From Hermatobates lingyangjiaoensis (Eukaryota; Arthropoda; Insecta; Hemiptera; Hermatobatidae), in the NCBI GenBank assembly GCA_026182355.1, contig JAPFBL010000084.1, positions 9,841,501 to 9,905,500 of the forward strand: DNA of 64,000 bases, given 5' to 3'. Of the stretch, positions 51,883-63,110 are shown piece by piece. Both the position numbers and the translations under genes were made by a program. The notes under the pieces are model-generated. The model was given only the letters and a program-made list of their open reading frames with translations. It made no database searches and was not told the DNA's origin. Each line of letters opens with the position of its first letter. The stretch's first letter is position 1.

Positions 51883-52167
51883 ATGAGTGACCTCAAAGTT
51901 GAGCAGCGGTGTGCAATCAAATTTTGCTTCAGACTTGGACATAATGCAACCGAAACTTTTGAAAAACTTCAGGAGGCCTATGGAGAACGTGTTTTATCAA
52001 GGGCACAGGTTTTTCGGTGGTTTAAGGAATTTTCAGAAGGAAGAGAGTCAATTGAAGATGAACCACGAAGCGGAAGGCCTTCAAGTGCAAACACCGATGA
52101 AAATGTCAACAGAGTACGGAACCTTGTGCGTTCAGATCGACGCTTGACAGTCAGAATGATCGAATGA
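51883..52167 (+). pseudogene. mariner transposase, N-terminal DNA-binding part
   Basis: From ATG: MSDLKVEQRCAIKFCFRLGH, then ATETFEKLQEAYGERVLSRA and QVFRWFKEFSEGRESIEDEP, RSGRPSS. This is the paired helix-turn-helix region of mariner transposases with its GRPS linker. It ends at a TGA after RMIE, where an 8-bp AATGATCG is present twice in tandem (52155-52170). The first catalytic Asp is lost with the deletion. Confidence 0.93.
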
Positions 52168-52537
52168 TCGAAAAAGAGTCCTTCGTGTGCGGCCAAACAT
52201 CAAAGACAAGTGGGTGTTGCATCACGACAACGCGCCCTGTCACACTGCCATCTCAATAAACGAGTTTTTGGCCAGTAAAAACATTCCTGTTGCTCCTCAG
52301 CCTCCTTATTCACCAGACTTGAGTCCTTGTGACTTTTTCCTCTTCCCGAGATTGAAAAATCACCTCAAGGGAACTCATTTCGGGACACTACAAAACATAC
52401 AAACTGCTGTAACCGACCAGCTGAAGGCCATTCCAGAATCCGAGTTCCAGCAATGCTACAATGATTGGAAGGACCGTCTCCAGCGCTGTGTGGCTTCCGA
52501 AGGGAACTATTTTGAAGGTGACAATATCACATTGTAA
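52160..52537 (+). pseudogene. mariner transposase, C-terminal catalytic part
   Basis: A different frame from the N-terminal piece. It contains KWVLHHDNAPCHTA and YSPDLSPCDFFLFPRLKNHL, carrying the second and third acidic residues of the D,D34D triad, and continues to the normal C-terminus EGNYFEGDNITL. The frame change at the deletion joint and the missing first Asp mean that no active enzyme can be made. Confidence 0.93.
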
Positions 52538-52600
52538 TTATATTTGAATAGAAAATTTAAAAAAAATTAGTCTCACTACTTTATTTTCACACCTCGTATA

Positions 52601-55054
52601 TTTAGACTCACTACAATTCTAATGAATTAGACCAGTTGCTCTTAAAGATGGAAAGCGTCCAAAGCCAATCTAACGACATCAACCCTAGTATACGAGGTAT
52701 GACGGTATCTCTTGTGTTAATTTATCTTACACTAAGCTCTGTAATATTAACTATGGCAAGTGTCTGAAATATCTGTTTTTCGCTTAAACGTAGCAATTTG
52801 CACGTTCTATTCTATTCATAGCAGATAATCCTTTCTTATCAGGACAAATTCTATTCCACGCGATGATCTCATAATAAGATAATATCGAGCACATCTATAT
52901 GTACTGTACACATAAGATGTACAGTTTTAACCAAGAGGTTACTTCCTAATATTTATTTTTAACCACAGAAAAATACCCTTTCCTTGTTTCTACTTGGTGT
53001 ATGTTTCAAATTATCCAATTATTTTTTTATTCTATGGTTTACATCTATATTTGAGTTATTTTTACAAACAATTAACTAAATATAAACAATGATTCAAAAT
53101 TATAAAATACCGGAACTTATTTTTATAGTATAGGTTTTTAGTTGCAATAAACACAAGCCAACGCGTTCTTCTAACTCTTACAATTTATGTTTACAATCAA
53201 ATTTAACATATTTTGTTTAAATCTATGGTAATATATTTAAACTGTTCGACTTCTTCCAGCGAAAAAGTGAAATTTTTTATATTTGTTCATATGTTTCTCA
53301 GAAATTAGATGTTACCAATTTAATAAAGACACAAGAAAAATATTTCTGTGAATGTTTATTTAAAAGGCTTAAATATATATTTAAATCTCTAACTACATCT
53401 AGTTAACCTCAAGTTCTCTTTTCTTCTTTAAAAAATTTATAATCATAATAGTACATTATAATATCTTTATTGAAATTCTAAAACGATATGGGGGTTAAAA
53501 CCTTTGAACGCGCATTTTCTTAGATAACTTTCAACGAAAATAACGGCAGCAGAGCTATAAACTATTGAACTAAAGGCAATATACTGTATCTTACTATCTC
53601 CTTTGAATAATACGAGTATTCAGATAACAAGCTTTACTGATATATGAACTCAGCTGCTTGAGGGAGTAGAAAATATTTCAAAATATATTTTCATATATAG
53701 TTTTAATAAAAATACTGGATTATTATATAAATAAACGTCGCACCAAATTCTGAAAACCACTATTAGATATGAATAAATACAACATTAATTAAAGAGAGTT
53801 TTAAATAATTTGGAGCTTAATATAAAATTACTACATAATTTCAAAAAAATGTCAGGTAATTAACAAAATTTTGTTAAATTTTAGGATTTTACATTAAATG
53901 TTTCTAACAGAAGTACAAATTCATCAAAATTTCAATTGGATTCTTTATTTTGACATTTTTCTGGATTTTAATAGAAATTTAAAAATGGCTCAAGGAATTA
54001 AAGTTCAATTATAAAAACATAGAATGACAATAAATTATAGCAAAGATATTTCAGAATAGTTTATACTACTGAAGGAAGAAAGGAATTAAATTTTAAATTA
54101 AGGAAATAACCTAACATAATGTTTATTATTAGTTTGCTAATTAAAAAGGGTTTGGTCAGCTTAAACAATAATAATGACATATTATTGTAAAGGTTAATTA
54201 AGTAATATCAATGCTGTCGTGATAACACAATGCAAGGTACAAGCAAATAAAAAACAACCATGTACATTACTCGCAATCTTAGATTTAACAAGGAATGAAG
54301 ACATCAAAAAATGATTTCAGGAAAACATATTTGACTATAAATAACAAATTTCGTTTAAAACTATTAACAGCTTCCAGAAAGAGTAACAGTATATTTACAT
54401 GAACTATTTAGAGTCAAACCAGGCACAGAAGTTGATGATCGACCTAACAGCTTCTTGCCATTTCAAGAACAGGAAGAGGACAGTATTCGTGAGAGGGGCA
54501 ACCGACAGAACATCATTGTAACGAGGGTAGTAGTACGCTACAAACTAACAGAGAGCTATGACATCAGTTTTGTAAGAATGCTTATTAACGAACTATTGAT
54601 GTGGAATTCTTACATGTAATTCAGATCACTAAATATTACAGTCCAATAGGTAGGTCTTCTCTATCCGGTTTACCCGAAAGACTCAGGTACGCCTCATTAT
54701 ACCAAAACGGATAAAGTGAACTCTCTTAATAGTTGCAGTTGCTTAGTTTTAATTAATTTTAACTTCTTATCTTATAAGTTATGAATAGTTTTTATTCATA
54801 ACTGGTCATTGGATATGTCAAGAAGAACTAATATTAGCATTGATTTGATAATATGTAAACACTTGTTTCAGGTGAATTAACTTTATAAGAAATTGCATAG
54901 CTGATAAACCTGTCTTTTTTCAGAAAAAATATTATGAGAACATTTTTAGAAGTAAGATACGTATAAAAATAAAATTTAGTTTTCTATTACTTTTTAAAGG
55001 TTGTGAATAGGGACTATAAAATTAATTATAATTAAAAGAAATCACATCCATCGA

Positions 55055-55057
<3 letters not shown>
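52601..55057. other. AT-rich intergenic stretch
   Basis: No gene or repeat family was recognised. Short open frames look random. Confidence 0.5.
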
Positions 55058-55121
<64 letters not shown>

Positions 55122-55187
55122 GTAGTCAAAAATGCCTCAGAGCTTATTTTTCTTGATTTTGATTCTTCCCTTCTCTTCTGCATTCTG

Positions 55188-55262
<75 letters not shown>
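55058..55262 (+). repeat. (TA)n / (TG)n microsatellite cluster
   Basis: TA tracts at about 55058-55121 and 55192-55229 and a TG tract at about 55230-55262, separated by the left arm of an inverted repeat. Confidence 0.9.
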
Positions 55263-55266
<4 letters not shown>

Positions 55267-55353
55267 TATACTACACAAAAAGATTTTGATGCCACAGGGA
55301 AGAATTAAAATGAAGAAAAATAAGCTCTGAGGCCTTTTTGACTATATCGTCAG
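55125..55353 (+). repeat. inverted repeat, 48-bp arms around microsatellites
   Basis: TAGTCAAAAATGCCTCAGAG (55127) pairs with CTCTGAGGCCTTTTTGACTA (55326-55345), and the arms extend through GATTCTTCCC / GGGAAGAATT. The minus strand has CTGACGATATAGTCAAAAAG at 55353, another hammerhead-box-like start. Confidence 0.75.
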
Positions 55354-55389
55354 AGAGGTGCCACAAATAAATAAATATATATATATATA

Positions 55390-55500
55390 ACAGTCTGACG
55401 AATACCACTTGTTATGGTTGAAAGATCTTAGTCTTTTTTTTCCATTTCATATTGTGGTTTGATCATTGATTGTTATTTCACGTATTTATGTGAAATCTTG
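55390..55500 (+). mobile_element. Penelope-like terminal half-repeat
   Basis: Shares GGTTGAAAGATCTTAGTCTT, ATTGTGGTTTGATCATTGAT and TATGTGAAATCTTG with 22941-23090 and 46383-46550. Only one arm remains, between (TA)n tracts. Confidence 0.65.
55395..55427 (+). ncRNA. hammerhead-ribozyme-like core with compensatory change
   Basis: CTGACGA, ATACCA-CTTGTTA-TGGTT, GAAAGATC. Compared with 46458-46490 (ACCG/CGGT), helix II here is ACCA/TGGT, so both partners changed and pairing is kept. Confidence 0.5.
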
Positions 55501-55559
55501 TATATATATATATATATATATGAAAACCAATTTCGAAAGGCATGAAAAGTGAAAATGTC

Positions 55560-55870
55560 AGTTAAGAGGGTCAGGCTAGTCCAGTGGAAACGTACTCGCC
55601 TCTGGACTGGTAGGTCCAGGGCTCAGTACCCATTCTGGACCCAGATTTATTTACGTGGAAAGTAATCAAATCTGATCTCGTCGTCCCTCGGAGAGGACGT
55701 TAAGCCGTCGGTCCCATGTTTGTACAAAATGAGGTACTTGTTAAAGATCTTGCTCTAAATACACTTGAGTTAGTCAAAATTTATGGCTCCCAATGTAAAA
55801 TGTTCATTGTGTAGTATGGCATATTACCAATCTTTGACCTATGTGTGTCCTCTCGTGGAACGGACACTGC
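55560..55870 (+). mobile_element. SINE copy, best preserved tRNA-derived head
   Basis: The head reads GGCTAGTCCAGTGG (A-box-like) and GGTCCAGGGCTCAGTACCC (B-box-like), as in tRNA-derived SINEs. The body has CTCGGAGAGGACGTTAAGCC and CTAAATACACTTGAGTTAG, and the 3' part CCTATGTGTGTCCTCTCGTGG. At about 55842 it runs into a second, inverted and truncated SINE-like piece (GCTTACTCAAGCGTATTTAG). The composite is repeated in inverted orientation at 59372-59681. Confidence 0.75.
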
Positions 55871-55990
55871 ATGGCTTACTCAAGCGTATTTAGTATTTAT
55901 AGAAAAGATCTTTAAGAAGTAATTGACATGGTACAGACTCCGGACTGGTGGCTTTATATCCACACCGAGTTACAGTGTGCTTAACATTTA
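55681..55990 (+). repeat. long inverted repeat, left arm (310 bp)
   Basis: Reverse complement of 59372-59681 with very few mismatches seen by eye. It contains most of the SINE body joined to an inverted SINE-like fragment, and ends in CGAGTTACAGTGTGCTTAAC. Confidence 0.92.
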
Positions 55991-58130
55991 TACTTAACTT
56001 TATACTGTGCTTAAACAAAATATACTGTTTGTTTAAGTTTGCAATATTGAGTAAAGTTTATATAACTGTATAAACTGGCACAGTTGTATAATTTCAATAC
56101 TAAAATTTCGTATTAATCGCAAAGATTTATGGTTCATCGCAAAGAAACTACCGTACATATAATTATGACTAATAATGAATCAAGCTTTTGAGATAACGCT
56201 TTACTGCACTGAGAGGGCAGTAAAATTTTTAACTAAAAATATCGTACTACACTTTTTTACTCGTCGTACGTGACAAACATTATTACAAAGGCTGCTCGTA
56301 CAAAAAAATTGTAGTGAGTTAAATTTGTTAACTACTGAATTTGATTGAGTAGTAAAACTCGAAAATATAGTGATTTCAGTTGTTTCTAATTTCAAATATT
56401 AGAAATTAGTATTTAAATTGCTATGAATAAGAAATGCATGTTTATTGGAACAAGAAGAAATAGGAAAATGCTTAGTCTAAAGCTGCTATATAACATAACG
56501 GGTTAAGTGTCTTATTTCGAAATTTATTCCTCCTTACTTGTATATGGAGTATTTATTTAAGATTAAAAGTACAAGGGGTTTGAAAGTTACACTGGTTTCT
56601 CCTTCATATGCATAAAAAATGAGTCATAGATGTGGCGTATTAGCGATGGATTGTATGTTTCCTGGGACGATAATAATAGGTAATAATTAGTTAAAGCTGG
56701 GGCGAAGGTGTGGGGAGTGGCGAGGAGACGGCAGATGGAACGTTGCAGGTGCTCCGCCTCTAGGGTGGGAAATTCGTCCGATTGTGACTTCAATTGAGCC
56801 CCACCGGGAGGGACAGCCGTTCTTTCTTCCTTATTCCCCATGGAGACAATGGCGCCTGCATATAGGTAGTAGGAGATATTCATAGCATACTTTTCAGTTT
56901 AAATGTGTTATAACATAAAAATTTAGGATTTCATAATTAATCGAAAAGTTTACAGCAAGGAAAACATGAGCTCATTTGATAATATAAAGAAATCTTTTAG
57001 GTCAATTTAAAATGTTTTCATATTATCACCAGTAAATACAAAGAAAACCTCAATTTTACTGTATTAATAATATTTTCATGCATTCTTATGATAAGATTTT
57101 AGAAGCTTTATCGACTAGTTAAAATACATAAACACAGTTATATTTAGTACCATAGTGACTAAAAGCCCCTCAATGAAAGAACATTATGCCGATATCTAGG
57201 GATTTCCAGGAAATTTCCGTGAGAAAAGTAGATAAATCATTAAAAGTATGAATATATAGTTATATTAAAAATAACATTTATTGGACTCTTTCGGTCCAAA
57301 ATATTTTTGTAATAGTTTTATGATGCAATTCAGTATAGTCCAGACTGATTACTCAATTCAAACAACGAAAAAAAACATCGAAATTATACATACTTAAAGA
57401 AAACTTACTAGAGGTCATGATTTTAGAGCAATAACTTTTTTACAGCATTGAAAAGAACAGAACCTAGCATTTCAAAAGTGGACATAGGACTTGTTTAAAC
57501 TACATATATTATTATATAATATATATAATAATAAATTTCCTGTAGTCGACATGTTTCGAGTGTTCCACAGTCATCATCAGGACACGCTTGTGTTTTGTTT
57601 CCGATTTTGTTTGATATCAGCCAGTGGAAGATAATGGACAAGATTTTTTCTTAATCCTCTGTGTAAAGTGGCCTAGGGAAAGGAGCGTCTTCCCGGGAAG
57701 TTTGTTGCCAGTTTGTGACCAGTTCAGATGGATAACAAACTTTGCACTATGCTGCTGTACAACATCATCATTATGAATTTAAGGAATCAGTGCGCCCAGG
57801 AGTAAACAAAATTAGTGAAGCTGGAAAGTGAACTAAAAATTATATCTTTTTGAGTTTGCTTCGACTGCAGACTGTTTTCAATTGGACTTTCAGTTTTTCC
57901 ACTGATATGAGTTTCCCAAACTGGTGGCAATTAAGTCAAAAATATATAACAAAATACTAGGTGTCATTTTACATTACAATTTTAATATAACGTAAAAAAT
58001 GGAAATAGTAATGAATTTATATATTTTCACCAAAGAAAGCTATAAATAGCAAAATCCCTTTCTTATCTTCAATGTAATGTAAAATGTTCTAATTGTTTAC
58101 ATTGTGGCATTCACATGTCAGCGACTGTAA
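55991..58130. other. sequence inside the long inverted repeat, mostly unassigned
   Basis: AT-rich apart from a GC-rich block at 56690-56880, which has a minus-strand open frame with an internal MGNKEERTAVPPGGAQLKSQ. 57545-57580 holds a hammerhead-like core. No known protein family was recognised. Confidence 0.5.
57545..57580 (-). ncRNA. hammerhead-ribozyme-like core with GTC site
   Basis: Minus strand: CTGATGA, then TGACTGT-GGA-ACACTC as helix II (one mismatch), GAAAC, and a few bases on ATGTC|GAC, which offers a GUC cleavage triplet. TTTCGAGTGTTCCACAGTCA on the plus strand is typical of Penelope-like terminal repeats. No full element is seen here. Confidence 0.5.
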
Positions 58131-58139
58131 GAATTCTCT

Positions 58140-59340
58140 TCTTCTATTTTTATTAACAATGTCATCACATTGTTGACGTCATTTGCTCGGCTCTTGAACA
58201 GAAAATGTATTGCTCTGCAGTATTTCTGGATGAGGCAGAAGTTTTTGACAGAATATGGCACGCTGGGTTGCTTTGAAAACTCAAGAGAATCCCTCCACAT
58301 ACGTATTATGTTATTATACAATCGTACCTCAACCACCACTTCAGTCAAGTCATTGAACGTTCTTTTCTTTCACCTATTTTTCCAGTTAATGTAGGTTAAC
58401 CTCAAGGAAGCATACTTGGGTCAGTCCTGTATTTCATCTACACATCTGACATTCCATTATCTCCTCACTCCGTTCTAGCCACCTTCGCTGAGACAAGGCA
58501 ATCTTTTCCTCAAATAAGTGTCCTGGTACAGTCTCGTACTACATTCAAGAACACTTATACACTTTAGAATCCTGGTTAAAGAGTTGGAGAATACAGTTAA
58601 TGAACAGAAAAGCGTTCATGTAACATTCACTTCGAGGCAGGATACATGTTCTTCTGTCTTTCTTAAAGAAATTGCTATCCCTCATGTACCACGAAATATA
58701 TAGGACTGACCTTGACAGACGTCTTACTTGGGCTCCCCATACCAAAGTGAAAAGAGCAGAACTAAATAGACGCTATAAATTTTTACTTCACTTACTTGAT
58801 AACCGTTAATATTTAACAACTGTCAATAAACCATTACTATACAAATCTATGATTATTCCTATTTGGACTTACGATATTGAGATATGGGGAGCAACCAAAT
58901 CTAGCAATACCCGGAGGATACAACCTCTTCAATCAAAAATCCTTAGAAAAATTCTTCATTGTCCTTTTTACATACCAAATCAAACAATCCATTCAGACCT
59001 CAGGATTGCAACAGGTCATCAAGTAGTAATATATCACTACAAAGCCTTCCACAAAAATCGTTTTAACAACAATAATCCCTAACATCTCCTCAACAAATAT
59101 TCCAGGAAATCCCCAAAGACAGCAGAAGAAAAAGTGGACAAGAGACTTATTGGTGAGAATTATTCTAGTGATTTATAAATTTGATCTAATTTTTATAACT
59201 TATTTTTCACGCCAAGAACAATAATCGCTGGATTATTTTTTTCCCTCCTGCCCCCATGTGCAAGTGTATATAATTCTTTTATCATTGTCACTGGTGATAT
59301 TACATTTACGTTGTTGTAAAATAAAGACTATGTAAAATAA
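58140..59340 (+). pseudogene. Jockey-like non-LTR retrotransposon, reverse transcriptase C-terminal part
   Basis: Linked plus-strand frames give VFLDEAEVFDRIWHAGLL (58220), PQGSILGPVLYFIYTSDIP (58400), LESWLKSWRIQL, SMIIPIWTYDIEIWGATKSS and NTRRIQPLQSKILRKILHCP (58846-58965). These are RT motifs in order (FDxxWHxGLL, PQGSxLGPxLY, the WTYGIxIWGxA thumb). The FADD catalytic motif is destroyed by a small deletion, and several stops are present. The 3' end is near an AATAAA-rich tract at 59315-59340. Confidence 0.88.
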
Positions 59341-59371
59341 ACTAAAAAAGTATTTGTATTGGGCGTGTATT

Positions 59372-59681
59372 TAAATGTTAAGCACACTGTAACTCGGTGT
59401 GGATATAAAGCCACCAGTCCGGAGTCTGTACCATGTCAATTACTTCTTAAAGATCTTTTCTATAAATACTAAATACGCTTGAGTAAGCCATGCAGTGTCC
59501 GTTCCACGAGAGGACACACATAGGTCAAAGATTGGTAATATGCCATACTACACAATGAACATTTTACATTGGGAGCCATAAATTTTGACTAACTCAAGTG
59601 TATTTAGAGCAAGATCTTTAACAAGTACCTCATTTCGTACAAAGATGGGACCGACGGCTTAACGTCCTCTCCGAGGGACGA
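59372..59681 (-). repeat. long inverted repeat, right arm (310 bp)
   Basis: Partner of 55681-55990. The pair bounds about 3.4 kb that includes the Jockey-like remnant. Confidence 0.92.
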
Positions 59682-59759
59682 AATGTCAAATTTCTTGGTC
59701 AAGTTCATTTTACAATATTGCTTTAAACTATATAACTCCTTTTAAACTAAATATAACTA

Positions 59760-60155
59760 CGGTAGAACCTCATACTACGAGTCTTTTCTTGTACGGAAAA
59801 TTCGATTTAATAATAGTTGAGCCATTCGTAATAATGTTTGTCCGTGCGACGAGTAAAAATTTGTAGTACGAGTGACCGTCTTACCGATGCCTAGATGGCA
59901 TCGGTTTTAAGTCTAGTAGATTAATAAAACATGCTTATTTCTTGTAATGCGTTTATTATTCACATCACAAGTACAGTATTGTTTATTTCTTCGAATTGCA
60001 CCTTTTCTGTTTAAAAAATGAACTTAAAAACCGGCACTTTGGGGATGGAACGGATTATGTATTTTATATTAATTTGAATTACTTTGCAATACGAGTAAAT
60101 TGCAATATGAGCTCGGTCTGGGAACGAATTAAACTCTTACTGCGAGATTCTACTG
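59760..60155 (+). mobile_element. pogo/Tigger-like MITE, 396 bp
   Basis: The left end CGGTAGAACCTCATACTACG and the right end CTTACTGCGAGATTCTACTG are imperfect terminal inverted repeats, flanked by TA on both sides (59758-59759 and 60156-60157). The inside has repeated TACGAGTAAA-like blocks and no transposase. Confidence 0.75.
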
Positions 60156-61440
60156 TACTAACTTTTACAACTCTATTCTGTTGCTATTCTATTCTTTTGA
60201 TGCAAATATTATGAAAAACATATTACATATACTTAAAATTACATTTCATGTGTACTGGTATTCGGTTTTGTATTTTTCTAAATTAATTGTGAAATAATTT
60301 TTTTCTATTTATTGAGTGTCACCAGAGGCTTCAGCGAGTACTTCTAATTGACAATGCAGTGTAGGAGTTTTGGAATGTTCAATGAAAGAGTCAATTAATA
60401 TTTATTATCCATTCTAAAATTATATCTATATACTCTAAGATATAATTAAATTAATAATTTAATAATTAAGTTGTATCTTAAATAAATATTTAGGTGTAAT
60501 TATTTATAGACTCTTTTCCGTTTATTGAATGAATGAGAGAAAATCTTTTTCAGTAATTTAAATAAAAGTAAAAAAGAAATAAAAAATAACTAAATGGAAT
60601 TCAATTAAATAACTAAATAAAATAAAATAAATAAAATAACTAAATAAAATAACTAAACAATTAAAAAGGTATGCTTTTTACAAGAGATACTTTTATTACA
60701 AAATAACTGTAACATTTTCATATTTCATGAAAAAATATAACATACATGCCATCTTTAATTACCAAACCTTTCACGTATTCTTTTAAAAAATTACACTTCA
60801 TATTTGTAAATTCAAGTTGATCACGAAACGAAATGTAATCTGAAGCACTTAACAATAAGTCACCATTTCTCTCAATGAACTACAAAAAAAGTTTGCGTAT
60901 AGTCTCTTAGTAACAGCTGAAGGATAGTCTCTTAGGATCTTTCTGAAATTGTATTTCAAAAAGTTGCTAACCCGATTTGAATGAATAATTGTTTTTAAAG
61001 CTGAGAGTATTGTGTATATTCTCGATGCAATAGTGGGATTGATGTTCAATGAGATTTATGTGGTATTGCCTGTTTTCTTTTGAATACGCAATGTAATAAC
61101 ACTACTCGTACGTTACTGAGTTTTCTTTGAGCCAACCTGCATTATTAATGAATAATTTATTGTAGAAGAAATTAACCCATTTTTTAATTTATTATCCATT
61201 AATCTCTTCAGTTAAAGAAGACAGAGGAGAAACTCTAAATATCGCCACCATTTTCTTCTTTTTTTACTTTTTTGCATTCTATGCAAAATGTATGTGTGTT
61301 CCACATTGCATTATATACATTATTTATATGTTATCTAAAACAATTCTTATTCTTAGGATATAATAATTTTTTTCTATTTTTTGAAATACTCGTAAGTATT
61401 TTTGTTATGTTAAACAGAAGACTTACAATCAAGGGGTTAA
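60156..61440. other. AT-rich intergenic stretch
   Basis: Includes a low-complexity TAAATAAAA tract at about 60590-60660. No gene was seen. Confidence 0.5.
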
Positions 61441-62600
61441 TTTGTGATTAAGTCCATCTTTGATGGATCAAGTTGATATTTTACACAAAAATAGACCTCA
61501 TAGTGTAGATGATCCCTATTGTTTGGGAAGAATTATGCATGAAGGGAAAGTCACTTTTTTTGTCAAAAACCGGTTTTTATAAAACATTTTTTTCTCCTAA
61601 ACTGTTAACTCTAGAGTTTTGAAATTTTCCATTATCTTTGAAGTTACAAGTGAAATAAACGAAAAATATATTCAGAATTTTAAAACAACGGGAAATATTT
61701 TTTTTTCAATACAATATACAAATTTTGACTTATAATTCAATCTCAAAGCTTGTGAGAGCAATACAAGCCATACCGTTTGACGGATCAAAATGAAACTATG
61801 TCTAGAGATAGAATATTATGTGGAGAATGAGTTGAGCTAACTTTTTTTAAAATTACATTCTTCTAAGGGGCGTTACAGTATGATTTCTGTTTTCAGGAAA
61901 AGTTTTTTTGACGCTTATTAAAAGAAACGGCTCATTAAAAAATCATGAAAATTTCACCAAAAACGGAACAAAAAATTAGAAATTTATAAAAAAATTCATG
62001 AAATTTTAATCAGGGCAACAGCAATAAAGCTATTAAAACTGTTTGTTTATCCTGGGCTAAGGGATCACCTGCTATACTTCTCGAATTTTTGATATATTTT
62101 TACATTGTTTACATTGACTTAGAAATTTTTTCAGCAAATCCACCGAGATAAAATTGATGTTTATAACGGAAAAATGTAAATAATTGATTGACTTATATGA
62201 GATATAGGAGGAATAATATTATTACATGTAAAAAATCACCGTGAATAAACATAAATAAATTTCCTTTGTCTTCCATGGTATGATTGATTTGTCTCATAAA
62301 ATGCTTTAATAAATCTATATATTGCACTCTTTAGCAAAACCTAATATCAGTTACAATTACGTTATCATTGTGAATGTAGTACCTTTCCATGCTATTTAAA
62401 TGTGATGAATGACTCTTTCCTCAAGAAAGAGGACTTATGTTTGTTGACAAGTATCCAGTTTTATCACTATTCTAGTCTAATAGTTCCTATTTATTATTTT
62501 CAAAAATTAGAAGCTCCCAACTATAAAAGTTTTAAATTATACTGAATTGCTGGCTTTGACTTTGATTTGAGTATGTAAACTGGCTAATTACATTAATATT
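61441..62600 (+). mobile_element. family A, copy 5, truncated at both ends
   Basis: Starts inside the element at ATCTTTGATGGATCAAGTTG and matches copy 4 to TATGTAAACTGGCTAATTAC, where the 470-bp segment ends. It keeps the conserved minus-strand stretch with ERYYIHNDNVIVTDI also seen in copy 4 (47500-47715). Confidence 0.75.
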
Positions 62601-62779
62601 CGAAATTTTCTACTAGATTACCTACAAATTTTATCCAACAGTCTTCCAGCTCAAACAAACCCACTTGATCAAACCCTGTTGTCATACGAGTATGTACATA
62701 ACCTTCTCAAAGTCCTGAAGACAGTCAAAAGGAATATAGCTATATATTTGACACTAAATTGACACATCACAGTTGAATC

Positions 62780-63105
62780 ACTCTTTGGATGTCACCTATG
62801 GATGTACCTGTGGATGCCACCTATGGTTGACACCTGTGAATGACACCTGTGGATGGTATCTGTGGATTCTACCTGTGGATGACACCTATGGACAACACTC
62901 GTGAAAACTACCTATGGATAACACCTGTGGATGGCGCCTATGGATGGCACCTGTGGATACCACCTGTGCACGGCACCTGTGGATGCAACTTATGGATGTC
63001 ACCTGTGGATGCTACCTATGGATGATACCTGTGGATGATACCTGCGGATGACACATATGGATGCCACCTATGGATAACACCTGTGGATGTCACCTATGGA
63101 TGCTC
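62780..63105 (+). repeat. 15-bp minisatellite, about 21 units
   Basis: Consensus TGTGGATGACACCTA. Because the period is a multiple of three, a repetitive frame (TPVDG/LWMTP-like) stays open at 62840-63025, but there is no other coding evidence. Confidence 0.93.
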
Positions 63106-63110
63106 CACTC

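Larger units (their letters stand above)
51691..52598 (+). mobile_element. internally deleted mariner transposon, 908 bp
   Basis: The 30-bp terminal inverted repeats starting TACGAGGTGTG match at 29 of 30 positions (51691-51720 and 52569-52598). They are flanked by TA target duplications (51689-51690 and 52599-52600). The TIR resembles irritans-type mariners (inference). Full elements are about 1.3 kb, so roughly 0.4 kb is missing from the middle. The well-kept TIRs suggest fairly recent movement, presumably with a transposase supplied from elsewhere. Confidence 0.95.

Noticed and set aside
55565..55640. A functional tRNA gene
   Set aside because: A- and B-box-like sequences are present but the cloverleaf is broken and a SINE body follows.
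62840..63025. Repetitive protein TPVDG/LWMTP
   Set aside because: Frame is open only because the minisatellite period is 15 bp. No start, splice or conservation evidence.
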